Positions 24,121-35,148 of a stretch of 64,000 nt of DNA are shown one piece after another. Made by a program: the position numbers and the translations under genes. Under the pieces are notes generated by a model that searched no databases, was not told the DNA's origin, and saw only the letters and a list, made by a program, of their open reading frames with translations. Position 1 is the stretch's first letter. Each line of letters starts with the position of its first letter. The stretch is taken from positions 5,378 to 69,377 of the forward strand of contig PYSS01000146.1 in assembly GCA_003049465.1 (NCBI GenBank). The letters are read 5' to 3'. This DNA is from Magnaporthiopsis rhizophila (taxonomy: Eukaryota; Ascomycota; Sordariomycetes; Magnaporthales; Magnaporthaceae).

Positions 24121-24892
24121 ACGTGCTGGTTATAGCGCAAAGGAGGAGTGACTAGAGAATCGGGACGAACGCCGTGGTTTTAATCTCCATGTGAACGGTT
24201 TGTCCCGATAGTGCTGTGAGGCAAGCTTTGCCACAGACATGGGCTGCGCCCTAAGGTATAAGCCTTACTTTGACGATTAGCGCCTAGCGCTCCACGCAAT
24301 CAGTCGTTTTTTCCCCCCATTTTTTTTGGTCGCTATGACAAAGGCCACTGCTGGCTTGCCACGTAAACACTCATATATGGACGATTTCCTGTGCACCGCG
24401 CCTGTGGCACAGCGCCACCCAACAAGCGCAAAAGCCAATAAATACCGTCTGGGCTGGGGGTATGCCACAATTCCTCGCTGGCGAAGTGTGCGTGAACATC
24501 TGCTCTGCTGTCGATCAGTTGCCGTCCTACCACTTGCTAGGGTGGCAAGGCTTCCCCAGGACTTAGGAAACCTCCTGATGCAGTCGGGTGCCTGCTCCGC
24601 TTCTGCTAGATCGAGGGTCGCCGAGGTCACTGCAGGGCTCAGCCTGTTGCAATTTGGAACCCACCGCCATCCAGAGAATCCGCCTCGGCGCAAAATAAGC
24701 CAACAGGTCCAAAGACGTGAATACGGATTCAGGGCACAAGCTCGCTTCACTATCGAGATATCTGGGTGCCATCCGGACTATGGATGTCTTGCATTGGGCT
24801 CGCTGCTGTCCGCCCTAGGTATGTCCCGGGCCCAACCCCTTGGCTGAAAGCTGAATCGATGACGTAGCGTCGTGGTTTAATATGTCGTCTGA

Positions 24893-24928
<36 letters not shown>

Positions 24929-25102
24929 GTTCTCGGGGCTTATGATGGAATGAACAATATCATGGATTCATGCCATTAAGTGAAATGACGTGCTATGGAG
25001 GTTTGAGTGGGGATCTACCACGCGGCAAACTTATGCGACTTTCCATGGGACGAGACGTCGGCGAAGTAAAAGAAAAAGAACTAAATGGTTCATGCATGAT
25101 AC
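24121..25102. other. Intergenic: HET 5' flank and oxidoreductase 3' flank
   Basis: About 1 kb with no recognised gene. It contains a 33-base T run (24895-24927). Open frames of up to 173 codons (24326-24847, plus) show no family resemblance. Confidence 0.45.
24895..24927. repeat. Poly-T homopolymer (33)
   Basis: Thirty-three consecutive T in non-coding sequence about 175 bp past the stop codon of the MDR oxidoreductase gene (minus strand), so it could lie in its 3' flank or UTR. Confidence 0.9.
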
Positions 25103-26344
25103 TCAGGGGTCCCCAACCCTGACGATAACCTTGCCCACCGCACGCCTGCTCTCAACCCTCGCCAGCGCGGCGGGCACGTCCTCGAACGCCCACTCCCCCT
25201 CCTCGCCGCTGTCGTCGACCACGATGCGGACGGCGCCCGTGGCCGCCATGTCGGCGACGCGCTGCATCGTCTCGACGCTCGCGTCCATCATGCTCGCGCA
25301 GCGCCAGGCGCGGCCGGTGCCGCCCAGCCACGGCGACCGCGGCCAGAGCGCGTTGAGCTGCATGGACAGGACGGAGGAGACCATGTGCCGCAGCGTCCAG
25401 GCCTCGATGACGAGACCGACGGCGCTGTAGACGCCCTCGGGGGACAGGAAGCCCGCGCTCGCGACGTACAGCTGCTGGATGCCGATGCAATCGAGCACGG
25501 CGTCGAGGGGGTTGGTGCCGTAGCGGCGCTCGAGCTCGGGGGCGAGGGGTGTGTGTTGTTGGTAGTCGATGACCTGTTGATTTTTTTTTGTTAAGAGTGT
25601 ATCCAGGTGGGTAGGTACGTAGGGGCATGTGGATAAAGCAGATTTCTTAGAGAAGAATAAAATAGCACCAACCTCGTCAGCTCCAATGCTCCTGACAAGC
25701 CCCGCGTTCTTCCCCGAGCACACGCCGACGACGAACCCTTCGGCCCCGACCTGCTGCCGCGCCATCTGCAGCGCGAACGAGCCGATGCCGCCGCTGGCCG
25801 CGTTGACGAGCACGCGCTGCCCGCGCCGCAGCCGCGCAGCCTCGACCACCTGCAGCGCCGTGCACGCCGCCACCATCAGGCCGGCCGCCTCGCGCAGCGG
25901 GCCAGGAGCCTTGACAGCGAACCGGGCCGGGATCGCGATGTAGCTCTGCAGGGCGCCGGTGCCCGTGGGCCAGGCGAAGGAGACGGGGATGAAGCCGCAG
26001 ACTGCGTCTCCCTTGGCAAGACGGGGCTTTTTACTGCCGTTGTTGATGGAGTTGGGGTCCCAGACGTCCTCGACGACGCCGGAAAAGTCCAGCTCCGGCA
26101 CGACGGGGCCGGCTTTCCGGGCCCAGGCGGGGAGCACACGGAGGTAAAAGGACGTGCCGTGGTTCAGCGCCGCGTACACGACCCGGACCAGTATCCACTC
26201 CTCGCTCAGGAAATGCTCGACGGCCTTGGGAACCGGCAGCTGTGGGGGGAACGCAGGCTTTGGATAGGCTGTATCGAGGGTGAGCACCTCGGAGGGCTCG
26301 CCCGGCTTGGTGAAGGTCCATGCCTTTGTGATGGGAGTATCCAT
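25103..26344 (-). CDS. MDR-family NAD(P)-dependent oxidoreductase (zinc-type ADH-like)
   Basis: Medium-chain dehydrogenase/reductase resembling quinone/enoyl reductases of fungi. Exon 1 (26344-25673) and exon 2 (25573-25103) are joined by a 99-nt intron (25672-25574, GTTGGT..CAACAG), giving 380 residues. Visible blocks: ALNHGTSFYLRVLP and ELDFSGVVEDVW in the GroES-like catalytic domain, and the nucleotide-binding loop NAASGGIGSFALQMA, followed by VVGVCSGKNAGLVRSIGADE. The structural-zinc Cys quartet of classical ADH is absent, so a zinc-free reductase is likely. The intron is a multiple of three and lacks a stop, so the unspliced form would also be open (413 residues) but would interrupt GADE-VIDYQ, a contiguous motif in the family. 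The substrate is unknown. Confidence 0.85.
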   Translation of the reverse strand: MDTPITKAWTFTKPGEPSEVLTLDTAYPKPAFPPQLPVPKAVEHFLSEEWILVRVVYAALNHGTSFYLRVLPAWARKAGPVVPELDFSGVVEDVWDPNSINNGSKKPRLAKGDAVCGFIPVSFAWPTGTGALQSYIAIPARFAVKAPGPLREAAGLMVAACTALQVVEAARLRRGQRVLVNAASGGIGSFALQMARQQVGAEGFVVGVCSGKNAGLVRSIGADEVGAILFFSKKSALSTCPYVPTHLDTLLTKKNQQVIDYQQHTPLAPELERRYGTNPLDAVLDCIGIQQLYVASAGFLSPEGVYSAVGLVIEAWTLRHMVSSVLSMQLNALWPRSPWLGGTGRAWRCASMMDASVETMQRVADMAATGAVRIVVDDSGEEGEWAFEDVPAALARVESRRAVGKVIVRVGDP

Positions 26345-27230
26345 GGGAGGTTAGGGGATGAGGTTGTTTTCTACAGCCAATTACAAGACACAATGATGCT
26401 GATTCTGCTATTTCTTGTAGTGGCTATTAGTTTCCGTCACAGAACGGGAGGACCTTGCTGATAGCGGCGACACAGAGCAGATAAATGCATTTCCAACATT
26501 GCACACCTCACGAGGGCGGTTACGTGCGCCGGCGAGCGAGGCTACCCAGCTGAAGCGCAGAGAGCGGGCGACTGGCGCCTCTGCCAAGCCGCTTGTACTC
26601 GGTCGGGGCGAGTTTGACACGTTTTGTTTTCTGAACCAAGACAAGGTCGGGCTGAAGGGTGGTAAGCGGAGTGAAGTTGAGGAGCCGAGAAGCCGCTAGA
26701 CTAGAACCCCTCACTCGGCCTTCTCCGGGATGGCGTGCGGGCATCGAGGATGAGTCAACCAAACGACGTCGGGTTGAGGCCAATCCAGTTGGGAAGCCAG
26801 ATCTCGTGCAGCTTGCCCTTTTCGGAAACTTGAGGGTTGTTTGGAACCTATCCCGTGCTTGCTCCCCCGTGGTGGTTGTGTTTTCTAGCACGCAGTCCCC
26901 ACTGCGGCTGAAATCGCAGTGTACTTGACCCGACGGCAGCGACGTCTCAGAGGGAGTGCGTCAGACCCTAACCCTGACTGGATGCGAGTCCTGGTATAAG
27001 TGACTGCGCTTGCTTTTCACGCTTCATGACGCCCACCCTCGATGACCAAGTCGTTCAGAACAAGTCATCCGAAACTCCTGCATATAAAAGATCCCGTATG
27101 GTGATGCTTGATGTCTGCGCCTCGTCTAAAATGGTGTGGAAAGAATTCCCAAACTCGGAATCTCGTCAGCGACCAGAACAGACTGGAAATCCCACCCGAC
27201 CAAGAGAAGCTACCTTGAAGCGCAGACCGC
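26345..27230. other. Intergenic: divergent promoter region
   Basis: About 0.9 kb between the divergent starts of the oxidoreductase and the membrane protein. No coding segment or repeat was recognised. A single CCCTAACCCT near 26968 is too short to be a telomere repeat array. Confidence 0.45.
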
Positions 27231-28418
27231 ATGGCTCCGTATATGCTATCCTGGACCGTTCTGGCTCGCAGCTCAACCGCCGCGTTTCTAGCCTGGCCCA
27301 AGGGGAATCAGCAACTCCTCGACAGCCGCCCTCTGGAAACCGGACAGCTCGACCCAAATGGCATAAGTGGTGGCTGGGCGCCGATGACCACAGATCCGCC
27401 CTCTGTAAAACACTTGACAACGCGGGCTGAACCTCGGGGCTTGCTGAGTGAAGGTGACTTGAACGGCATTACCGAAACTAACACTTGGCTGAACTCGAAA
27501 ACATGTGGCTGGTTCACTGGACATCCGTGTAAGTCAAAAAGTCTCCGTCTTACCAAAGCTACCTACCGACTTGGCGCCAGCTCACCTTTGTGCTCACACG
27601 AGATCCAGCCTCGCCCTTTACCTGCGACGACGGGTGGACATGTTCGACCGACACAAATCACGTGGTGGGATGCACCACGACCAACTACTTCCCCTCGTTT
27701 GCCATCTGCTACGATTACGAAGCTCAGCGCTCAGGAAGGTGCTCCAGCCTGGGTGCTCTCACCGGCTGTTGGTGAGTGTGATGAGTCTCACTCGGCTTTT
27801 TGAAATCTTTCGAGCTGACGAACAGCGAATCACAGCTCCTTCAGCGACTACCCGGCCTGCGGCACGTTCCTCTGGGTCGAGTCGACGCCACGCTCCATGC
27901 TGCGCTGCATGACCAGCACCACCATCATCTCCATCAACGACCATCCCCAGTTCATCGCGGATGCTGCCGCCACCACTTCCTCTTCGCAAAGCACCACCAC
28001 CACCGGCAGCGACCTGGTCCCGCTCTCGACCATCTCCGACGGCGCTGGCGGCAGTGGGAGTGCTGGCGGTGGTGGCGGCGGCGGCGTCCACATCGGAGCC
28101 TTGATCGCCGCCATAGGCGGTGTCATAGCCATGATTTTCGTCATGCTGCTCGTGCTGTTTTGTGTCTACAGGAAGCGCGCCCCCAAGGACCGTCATCGTC
28201 AAGACAGCGATGACCGCCCGACCATCAGCGCGCCCATCCCGATGACGGACCTGCCCCCGGCGGCTTTTGCGCAGCAGGTGCGCATCCCGCCCAGGGATCA
28301 TCCGACGGGCAGGATGGTTCGGGAGAGCTCTGGCCCTTGTGTCTGGTCGCGAAGTCGCGCCCGGTCTCCGTCTCTGGACCGTGTGCCGTACGAGGTGCCG
28401 GTGGATCGGGAAGCGTAG
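27231..28418 (+). CDS. Cys-rich single-pass membrane protein of fungal surface type
   Basis: Unnamed protein family common in Pezizomycotina: an extracellular Cys-rich domain, a Ser/Thr/Gly stalk, one transmembrane helix and a short cytoplasmic tail. Three exons (27231-27528, 27609-27771, 27836-28418; introns 80 and 64 nt) give 347 residues. Splicing restores TCGWFTGHPSSPFTC and then GWTCSTD..VGCTTT..CYDYEAQ..GRCSS..GCC, a row of cysteines likely to form disulphides. A Gly-rich run precedes the helix at about 240-262 (HIGALIAAIGG...), followed by YRKR as a stop-transfer signal. The N-terminus MAPYMLSWTVLARSSTAAFLAW is a weak signal peptide; another 5' exon is possible. Function is unknown; similar architecture occurs in cell-wall sensors. 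Confidence 0.75.
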
Positions 28419-30383
28419 CTGTGGCCTGGGGTGGGGGAGTAATGTCAGGGCATGCGGCCATGCCCAGTGGGACATGGGAATCGAAGGTGTAAGCTTAATG
28501 AATGGTATGTCATTCGGGGTTATGGGCAGGTTAACAAATGGCGGGATGGTCAGGAAGCTGTGCGAGAAAAGATTATATTCGCTGGGTGAGCCACAAATGC
28601 GCATTGTAACCGAGACTGCCCGCCACCCTCTGCATATTATTAATGCTGAGCCCTTTTTGTAGAGCTGCCACAACGCCAAACCTTTCGACCCACTCGCTGT
28701 CACCATCCGTCCATATTTGGGAATATGTAGCATCATCACGGCCCGTCTCGTTGCCGCCCGCGTTGGTTCGTTAGTGATCGACCCGGTCCCTCTCCGCAGA
28801 GCCAGGTTCCCTCCCAAGGGCTCGGCGTGTTTGGTAGACTAAAACCTTCCGGCACGAGAAAGATGGATCGAGCCTCCACACACAAAGCAGGGAACTCTTG
28901 CCGCAGAAGCGCCTCCGTAGGCTGCCTTCTTCGCCTCACCATGGATTTTGCTCTACGTCTTAGCCGGAGCCCGAACTGGTGGCGTCGCTCGTATTCATCG
29001 AGTCAGCCAACAGATCCGAATAGGTCATCGGAGCTTGCTCGAGCCCACCTCCTCCTTCTATGTTATGTCGTTCTATCCGTCTAGTTACCCTGTCCATCTA
29101 GTCGTCGTCCTCATCCGGCCCGACCGTCTGCGTCGCGGTATTGCTTGTATAAAACTCTTCATTCCCATTGATTTCCCGCCTCTGGTTCTGGTTCTTCCAT
29201 CCTCTCCTTCATCACCACGGCCTCACTTTTTCCTTCGGTCTCTGTTTTCACCCTTCAGGACTGTGACCCCTTCAATGACCTCCCTATCTTTTGCTGTGAG
29301 CTTGCTGCTTCCATCACCTTCGCTTCAGTATGGCAGATCGAAGGCAAGACGGCACTTCACGTGGTCGTGGAGAATGATCATGCAGATAGTGTTCATCATC
29401 TTCGGAAGAAAGACGCGATCTACCAATTCGGCACTACCACCAAGACCTCGCAACAGCGTGTGTAAAATCAGAGCCGGCCACTGTAACGTGTACCATTCGC
29501 CCCGCGGCCGGGCAATAACCGCCTTCTGGCCAGGCGGGTATCCAGGGTTTGCGCTATGGCGGGGAAGGCTGAGATGTGTTCGTGATAAAATAACAGGGCG
29601 TTGGGTAATAACTGAGTACTTTTCCTCCGCTTCTTTACGGATTCGTTGTAATGGGAGGCTCAAAGTAGATTAAAAAGGCTGATGAGGACATGTTACGGTC
29701 GTTGACTGTATACCAAAACACATCTGCTATCAGTCCGGGAGGATAAATCCCCAGGAAATCCCGAGGAAATCCCGCGTCGTGACTTGTAGCCCTGGTCGGC
29801 GAGAGCGTCTCGGCGGCGCCCGGCCAGGATGGCCTGAAGTCCCGCGGTGTAAAGGGCCGCGGAGTACGCCAGTCGGAAGCCCCAATCTTCCATCCGGCGG
29901 CCACTGCCCCATTGAGAATCTAGGCGGATCGCCGGATAAGAGCGGCGGCAGAGGTACGGAATATGTCACCCGTGGCTCAATCTGAGATCTACGCGTGGGT
30001 CTGGCGATGCATGTGGCCTGCCAGACTTATTTAGATGACGGCGGCCTTGTTATCTGGCAGCATCTCTTGGGCGTAGGCACGCCCTGGAGCGGCTTTGTGA
30101 CGAATAAGAAGTCGCCTGCCGTTGTCGTCGCATACGCCGAGGATCCTCGGGCACATGTGACACTGTGTGTTTCATCCCCTGACGAAAGCGTCGGAAAGGC
30201 GACCTCTGCCTCTATCCGTACCATGTCCTTAGTCCCGGGGCTGGGGAAAAGCAAATCACAGGCTTTTTCTTGGTAACTGAGATGGCTCGCAGAGAGCTAG
30301 AGGCTGCGCTCGCAAAAGCGGTCCGCTTGACGGTTCACCTCCCGCCCTGCGTCCGCCCATGGTGTATCTGGGTGTGTTGAGCC
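28419..30383. other. Intergenic: 2 kb, one orphan coding-like segment
   Basis: Apart from the ankyrin-like segment at 29259-29465 no gene is recognised. A 241-codon plus-strand open frame (28948-29673) overlaps that segment in another frame and has no family features. Confidence 0.4.
29259..29465 (+). pseudogene. Orphan ankyrin-like exon or remnant
   Basis: An open segment of 68 codons follows a good acceptor (TTTTCACCCTTCAG) and contains GKTALHVVVENDHADSVHHL, which fits the ankyrin-repeat pattern G-T-LH-A...GH...V..L. It has no start codon of its own and ends in TAA directly after a possible GTGTGT donor. It could be one exon of an unresolved gene or a leftover of a decayed ankyrin gene. 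Only one repeat is visible. Confidence 0.25.
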
Positions 30384-31553
30384 TCACGTAAACACTGGAT
30401 CGGCCTCTCTTCTCTGCGCGGGCTTTTCTTCTCTCAATGTCTTGCTAACAGGAATGGTGTTACATGTACGGAGAGAGAGCTCGTCTCCCTCGAGCAGGCA
30501 CTCGAGCTCCACCCGGTCGAACTCCCCTAAGGCATTGGATCCACCTTGGGTTATCACGCAGCTCACGTCGATGCGCTTGAGTCCAGGCAGCTTTTCCCTT
30601 GAGGCGTCGACCAGATCCATGAGCCTCAAAAGGTGCATCGAAAGCTCGTCTTTCTTCAAGCCCTCCTGGTTGGTTCCTACGCGCATGTCCCGATTTTTCG
30701 AAATGGATATGACCGGGTGTGCCCCTGGCGAGGGACGCACACGATCCATTATCGATATGTCGACGACAGGCTTATATTTCTCCAGAATTTGATTGCTGTT
30801 TTATTGCGCGGGAGTATCAGCACACGCATACATCGCAAATGCCGGTGGTGGAAAACGGGGAGGATCAGGAAGAACCCGCATCTTACTATTTTTCATCGGC
30901 AATACCGCTCTCCAGTTCGGGGCGAGGGTGGTGAGGGTCTGCATCTCCCAGGTTGAGCCAGTGAGACGCGGAGGGCCAGTATGCGTCCCAGTTGAGGGCC
31001 ATTCTGAGGTGGTCATGAAGCGAGAATTTGAACACCAGGCGTCCGACCGTGCCGTGGCTGTTGAAGTGGCGGGATATCACGTCAACAAGTTGATGGTGCG
31101 AGCGAAACTGGGCGCCCGTAATACTCAAGGCTATCGTAGCCGAGTGCTGCTGCTGCTCCTCCGGTTCGGCGACACCGCCGCTACTATCACCGGGCGGCGA
31201 TGACGGCGGCAGTTCGGATATCGGAACGAAAAAGGGCGGTCCGCCGTTATAGCCGTCAAAGGTCAGATGGGGCGGGATGTACTTGTAGTGCAGCGGCCGC
31301 TTCCTATCTGGCCCTTGCGGACGGTGGAAATAACTGATGGCCAGCTCGCGCGCTTCACGACAGGTGGCCAGGATAGGAAAACAGTCGGCCAGGTTTTCGT
31401 ACCCATTATGTCGTAATCATCGTACTCCTCGACCCAGTGTGCGATGCGATTGTCGTTCAAGTCCTGGACGTAGGCCGCGATGGCGTGATTCCAAATCTCC
31501 GCCCTGAGCTCGGGCGCGAGGTCTGGGAAGCGGGTGAAGCTTGAGCACGACAT
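30384..31553 (-). CDS. 2EXR-domain protein with a probable one-base frame break
   Basis: 2EXR proteins are a fungal family of unknown function defined by an N-terminal F..FP.L..ELR..IW block. Here it reads SSFTRFPDLAPELRAEIWNH from the ATG at 31553. The frame is lost at about 31398-31402 (after YDDYDIMG) and resumes one base off as ENLADCFPILATCREARELAI, the expected next segment. There is no room for an intron at this point, so a one-base deletion or a sequencing error is likely. The rest is open to 30887, then a 91-nt intron (30886-30796, GTAAGA..AAACAG, CTGAT branch), then exon 30795-30384 with YNQILEKYKPVV. With the break corrected the protein would be about 360 residues. Confidence 0.65.
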
Positions 31554-32743
31554 GGCTGCTGGTTCGGGCTGAGAATCCCCAAGTGGTTCGTTTATTTTCT
31601 TGTCTAAACCACAAAGCAGAGAGGGGCGCGTCTTCGTCGACCAGCGGCACAATGGGGCTGCTGCAGTTTAATGTCGCGGACAAGTTTAGCGCCTCCTGGA
31701 GAAAAGGGCCTGGCACCAAAGTCCCAACAAGCACCCCCGCGCCTGGCCTGTTTGCTGATTGGTGGCCTTTGCGTTTGTCCTACCTTAGGCTCCGGCTGAT
31801 ATGATGGGTCGTTGGGGGAGGACAAGACGAGGTAGGCTGCAGCTTGCATCCCTCAATGCCACCTGCGTGTTTGCACGGCTTGGCTACCTACTTATGTAAG
31901 GCTAAAAATAGGAAAGCACAAAGCGTCAATACATCGCGTGTCTATATCCAACAAGTGTTCCAAAAACAGACACGCGTATTGTGAAGCCTCGGGTAGCAAC
32001 AGCAGCAAAGCTCCCATCGAAACTAGCCTGGGGGCCGCGACCTACATGGCACGCAAAGTGTCAACTGCAACTGCAGGGGCATGGTCGGCGCGATGACCTT
32101 AATGTAGTTGAGTGGTAGAATCTGTGATACATGAGGGCTGAAGAATAGTCAGGCGACCAATGTGTTGGCAACTGTGTGATGCCACTTTTAGCACCACTGA
32201 CCCAAAACCACCAGCCCGAGAAGGCTTAGATCCCTGTGCTGCCACCAAACGACTTCCAAGAAATGTGTAACGGCCGGCCTTTCCGGTGACACCATGGGCG
32301 GAGTGCTGTGCTTATTATTAGTACTGCTGCCGGACTTTGTGCGTGCCGATATATCGAGCTGCTTCGGCAAGAGTAACAGGTAGAATGGAGTGTATGAGCG
32401 TAGTAAGATCCCACGATGTGATGACGGCGAGGACACGAGAAGGAGGTGGCCAAGATGGCTTCGGGTCCTCGAGTAGGAGCGTACTTGGGCTGTCTCCTGC
32501 CTTTGTCATAATGGTCGACACCCACAAGAAACCAGCACGATCGTCAAAACTATGTCCATAAATACGGCATTTCGCTGGTGTATCAACACGACACATTTCT
32601 GTCAAGTGTCATCTTCATCCATACCACAGCAGATCTCGTCTCAACGTGCCCCAAGCACCCACCACGACGACGTACCACCCTTCCACCTCTCGAGCCCTTG
32701 GACCTACTACTGCCCCCTATCATTCTTCCACTTCTATTCTCCG
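31554..32743. other. Intergenic: divergent promoter region
   Basis: About 1.2 kb between the 2EXR gene and the secreted-protein gene. No coding or repeat feature was recognised. The last 150 bp before 32744 are rich in CCA/TCC pyrimidine stretches, typical of a fungal 5' leader. Confidence 0.45.
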
Positions 32744-33767
32744 ATGCATCTTCTACTGTTTCTCCTTGCCTTTGGCACTCTGAGTGCTCTGGCTACTCCT
32801 GCATACCAGTCTCTTAATTTCGACGAATCACAAGCAACGCTCCACCAGTTCTCCAGCTATGGCGACTCGACAGCCGATAGTCCGAGCAAGGACCCCAGTG
32901 TCTCCAAGGTCCTGGAAAAATGTGGGGAAAGGGCGTGTTCACAGCCATTGTCATACGCACAACCAAAACGTCGATCCGGGGCTAGAGCATGGCCGCATGG
33001 TTGACACGCCGACTGACTTCGCCAAAACTTCCGCAAAGCCAGATGACAACTTCGTCTTCACCAACGGGGGCTTTTTCCAGATGGGTGGTCCCCAGGGGGG
33101 CTACTCGGTCAGTCCTTCAGTCTCCACGTTCAACAAGCGTTATCTCGAGGTGGACAAGGATTACAAGAACGACTACAAGGAGCTGAGAGGCGACCACGGC
33201 ATACTCCCCTGGACCGGGCCTTCTCTGAAGGAGCCGATAAATCTGGAAGAACCAAGGTTCAAATACTATGACGCGAAGACGAAGCAACAATCTCACTACA
33301 CAACCGTTGCCGGCGGGCTGCCCCATGCCAACCAGCCTAACGAGAGGCTTGCCCTCGTTCAAATAAGGCAAGCCAAGGTCGTCTTTCCTTACGCGTCACG
33401 TCGACCCAATGGCCTAGCTATCAACCAGCTCAGGACTCTGATTGACGTGTTTCTGCAGACCTACCTGGACGGCACGACGATAACTAACTTTGTAAGGCAC
33501 GATCTTATCTCCGGCATAGGCAATGGAGGTTCCTCGAAGCGTCCGGCCCCTGACCAGAGCGAGGGTCCGCCCAACAAGAAGCCCAACACGGGCGGCCCTG
33601 AACCGATGCGTAGCTCGCCTTCGTCCGGCAGCCAGCCACCCAAGCCGCCGGCGCGGAAGCCCACTAACGGCGGCGCTCGCGTGCGGCGTGGCGGCCCTTC
33701 GGCCAGGCGGAGGAGAAGCAACGCGGCGGAAAAGGCTAATTCAGAGGAGGGAGAACTACGCCCATAA
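32744..33767 (+). CDS. Predicted secreted protein, family not recognised
   Basis: The ATG at 32744 opens a clear signal peptide (MHLLLFLLAFGTLSALATPA). After about 55 residues the reading must move to a second frame that runs from about 32970 to the stop at 33765-33767 and contains FVFTNGGFFQMGGPQGG, YLEVDKDYKNDYKELRGDHG and WTGPSLKEP. NGGFF followed by a G-rich segment recalls phosphodiester-glycosidase (NAGPA-like) domains, but the match is weak. The junction is unresolved: the best intron uses a poor GTCCTG donor (32910) with a CTAGAG acceptor near 32987; a frameshift is the alternative. The C-terminus is basic and Pro/Gly-rich (RVRRGGPSARRRR), unusual for a secreted enzyme. Start and stop are well supported, the middle is not. 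Confidence 0.55.
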
Positions 33768-34773
33768 GCCGCGTTGCTAGGGAAGTTGTTGATGGGAATC
33801 GCATAGTACAGGTATTTTATGTTGTTGTTGGCTTAGACTTTTTCTTTCGTCACGTGTATTCTGCAGTCGCTTATTGATATTTAGAGCATGGAGCATTTAT
33901 ATTGAATTTTCTCACAGCCACGACTTTCCCTTGAATTGCCTATACCTTTTGGATAAGCACGTTAAATGGAATCTAGTTTGTTTTGCCTCCAATGGGGTGG
34001 GTGACGCCTGTTGGTGGCACAGCTGATGAGGCCACCGCCCGGACTGGAGGACACAGCCCCATATGGGGCAGGCCCGGTGATTGGTGTGCCAGGCGCTGGT
34101 AGTAAAGACCAGAGCGGGCGGTAGACGGCTAGGGCTTTTGTGATGCCGAACAGGCCTGTGAGATTTGTGATGGTTGCGCTGGAGCGTAGTAACAAACCCT
34201 TAGCGGTGACGTTGGCGCCAAAAACGTAGCAGCTCACAAAAGTTGGCCGCACAGCCATGACGGTGTTGGGCGACCTGGACTAAAGGTGTGCCCGTCCTGA
34301 TCGGGCTAGCTTTTCCATCCTGGGAAGGGTTTCGGGCGCCGATACGTTTCAGGGAGACAATATAAACTCTACATCACACACCATGTTGGGGAGCAGTCCG
34401 TTGAAAATACCACGCATCCGCATACACTAATTCTACCGAGGCCGGCATTCCATAGGAGTGTCAAACGTGCTAGTGGCTACCAGAGGATACAAAATACAGG
34501 TTTGAGACTGACGATAAGCGTCCCGAGAACCGGCAAAGCAAGCCCTTTTAGCTGATCAATGTTCGATCCCAAGTAGGCGCAAAACAAGCCGCAACAAAGA
34601 CACCAGAGGTGCAGACTGGCCTCTGCGCGGCGGCTGGAAGCTGGCGTTGAAACACGGCCAACACGGAGGAGCCCCTCAATGAGCCTCCGGCTAAATTAGG
34701 GCCATTTTCCCCAGGCTATGTGGCCCTGGCGAAATCTGGCAAAGGAGCACTCATGTAGAGCCGCCTGGGCCAT

Positions 34774-34975
34774 CACCCCACCCACAAAATCGTCGAGACG
34801 CTTAACAGCACGTTTCCCTTTGAAGGTGCACAACCTAATGATTTTCGATCAACCGTAACCTCACGCAAAATAACATATTTTATATAAAAAAGGAAAATTT
34901 TTAGAAATCCCGATTGCAGGTTTCCTATTACTTTTTCTTCTTTTTTTCTTCATTTTCCTTTTTTTTATTCCTTTT

Positions 34976-35074
<99 letters not shown>

Positions 35075-35148
35075 CCTTTTTCTTTGCGTTGGTTGCAATT
35101 GCATTGAAGCGAACAGTTGAGCGTCTCAACGATTTTGTGGGCGGGGTG
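34774..35148 (-). mobile_element. MITE-like element, copy 2 (375 bp, 5-bp TSD)
   Basis: Same family as the element at 8365-8515, in the opposite orientation. Termini are CACCCC...GGGGTG, with inverted repeats of about 33 bp and 3 mismatches. GCCAT flanks both ends (34769-34773 and 35149-35153), an independent 5-bp target duplication. About 90 bp of the left arm aligns with the right arm of copy 1 with 7 differences, all transitions. The centre holds a pyrimidine tract absent from copy 1. It has no coding capacity. Confidence 0.85.
34919..35090. repeat. Long pyrimidine tract with two giant T runs
   Basis: About 170 bases of nearly pure T with occasional C, A or G, including runs of about 53 (34978-35030) and 43 (35032-35074) T. 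It lies wholly inside MITE copy 2. It could be a captured poly(A) tail on the other strand, or slippage expansion. Confidence 0.85.

Noticed and set aside
26960..26982. CCCTAACCCT, resembling telomere repeats
   Set aside because: Fewer than two units are present, far too little for an interstitial telomere array.
28948..29673. 241-codon plus-strand frame
   Set aside because: No motifs, and the only coding-like signal in the region (ankyrin-type) is in a different frame.
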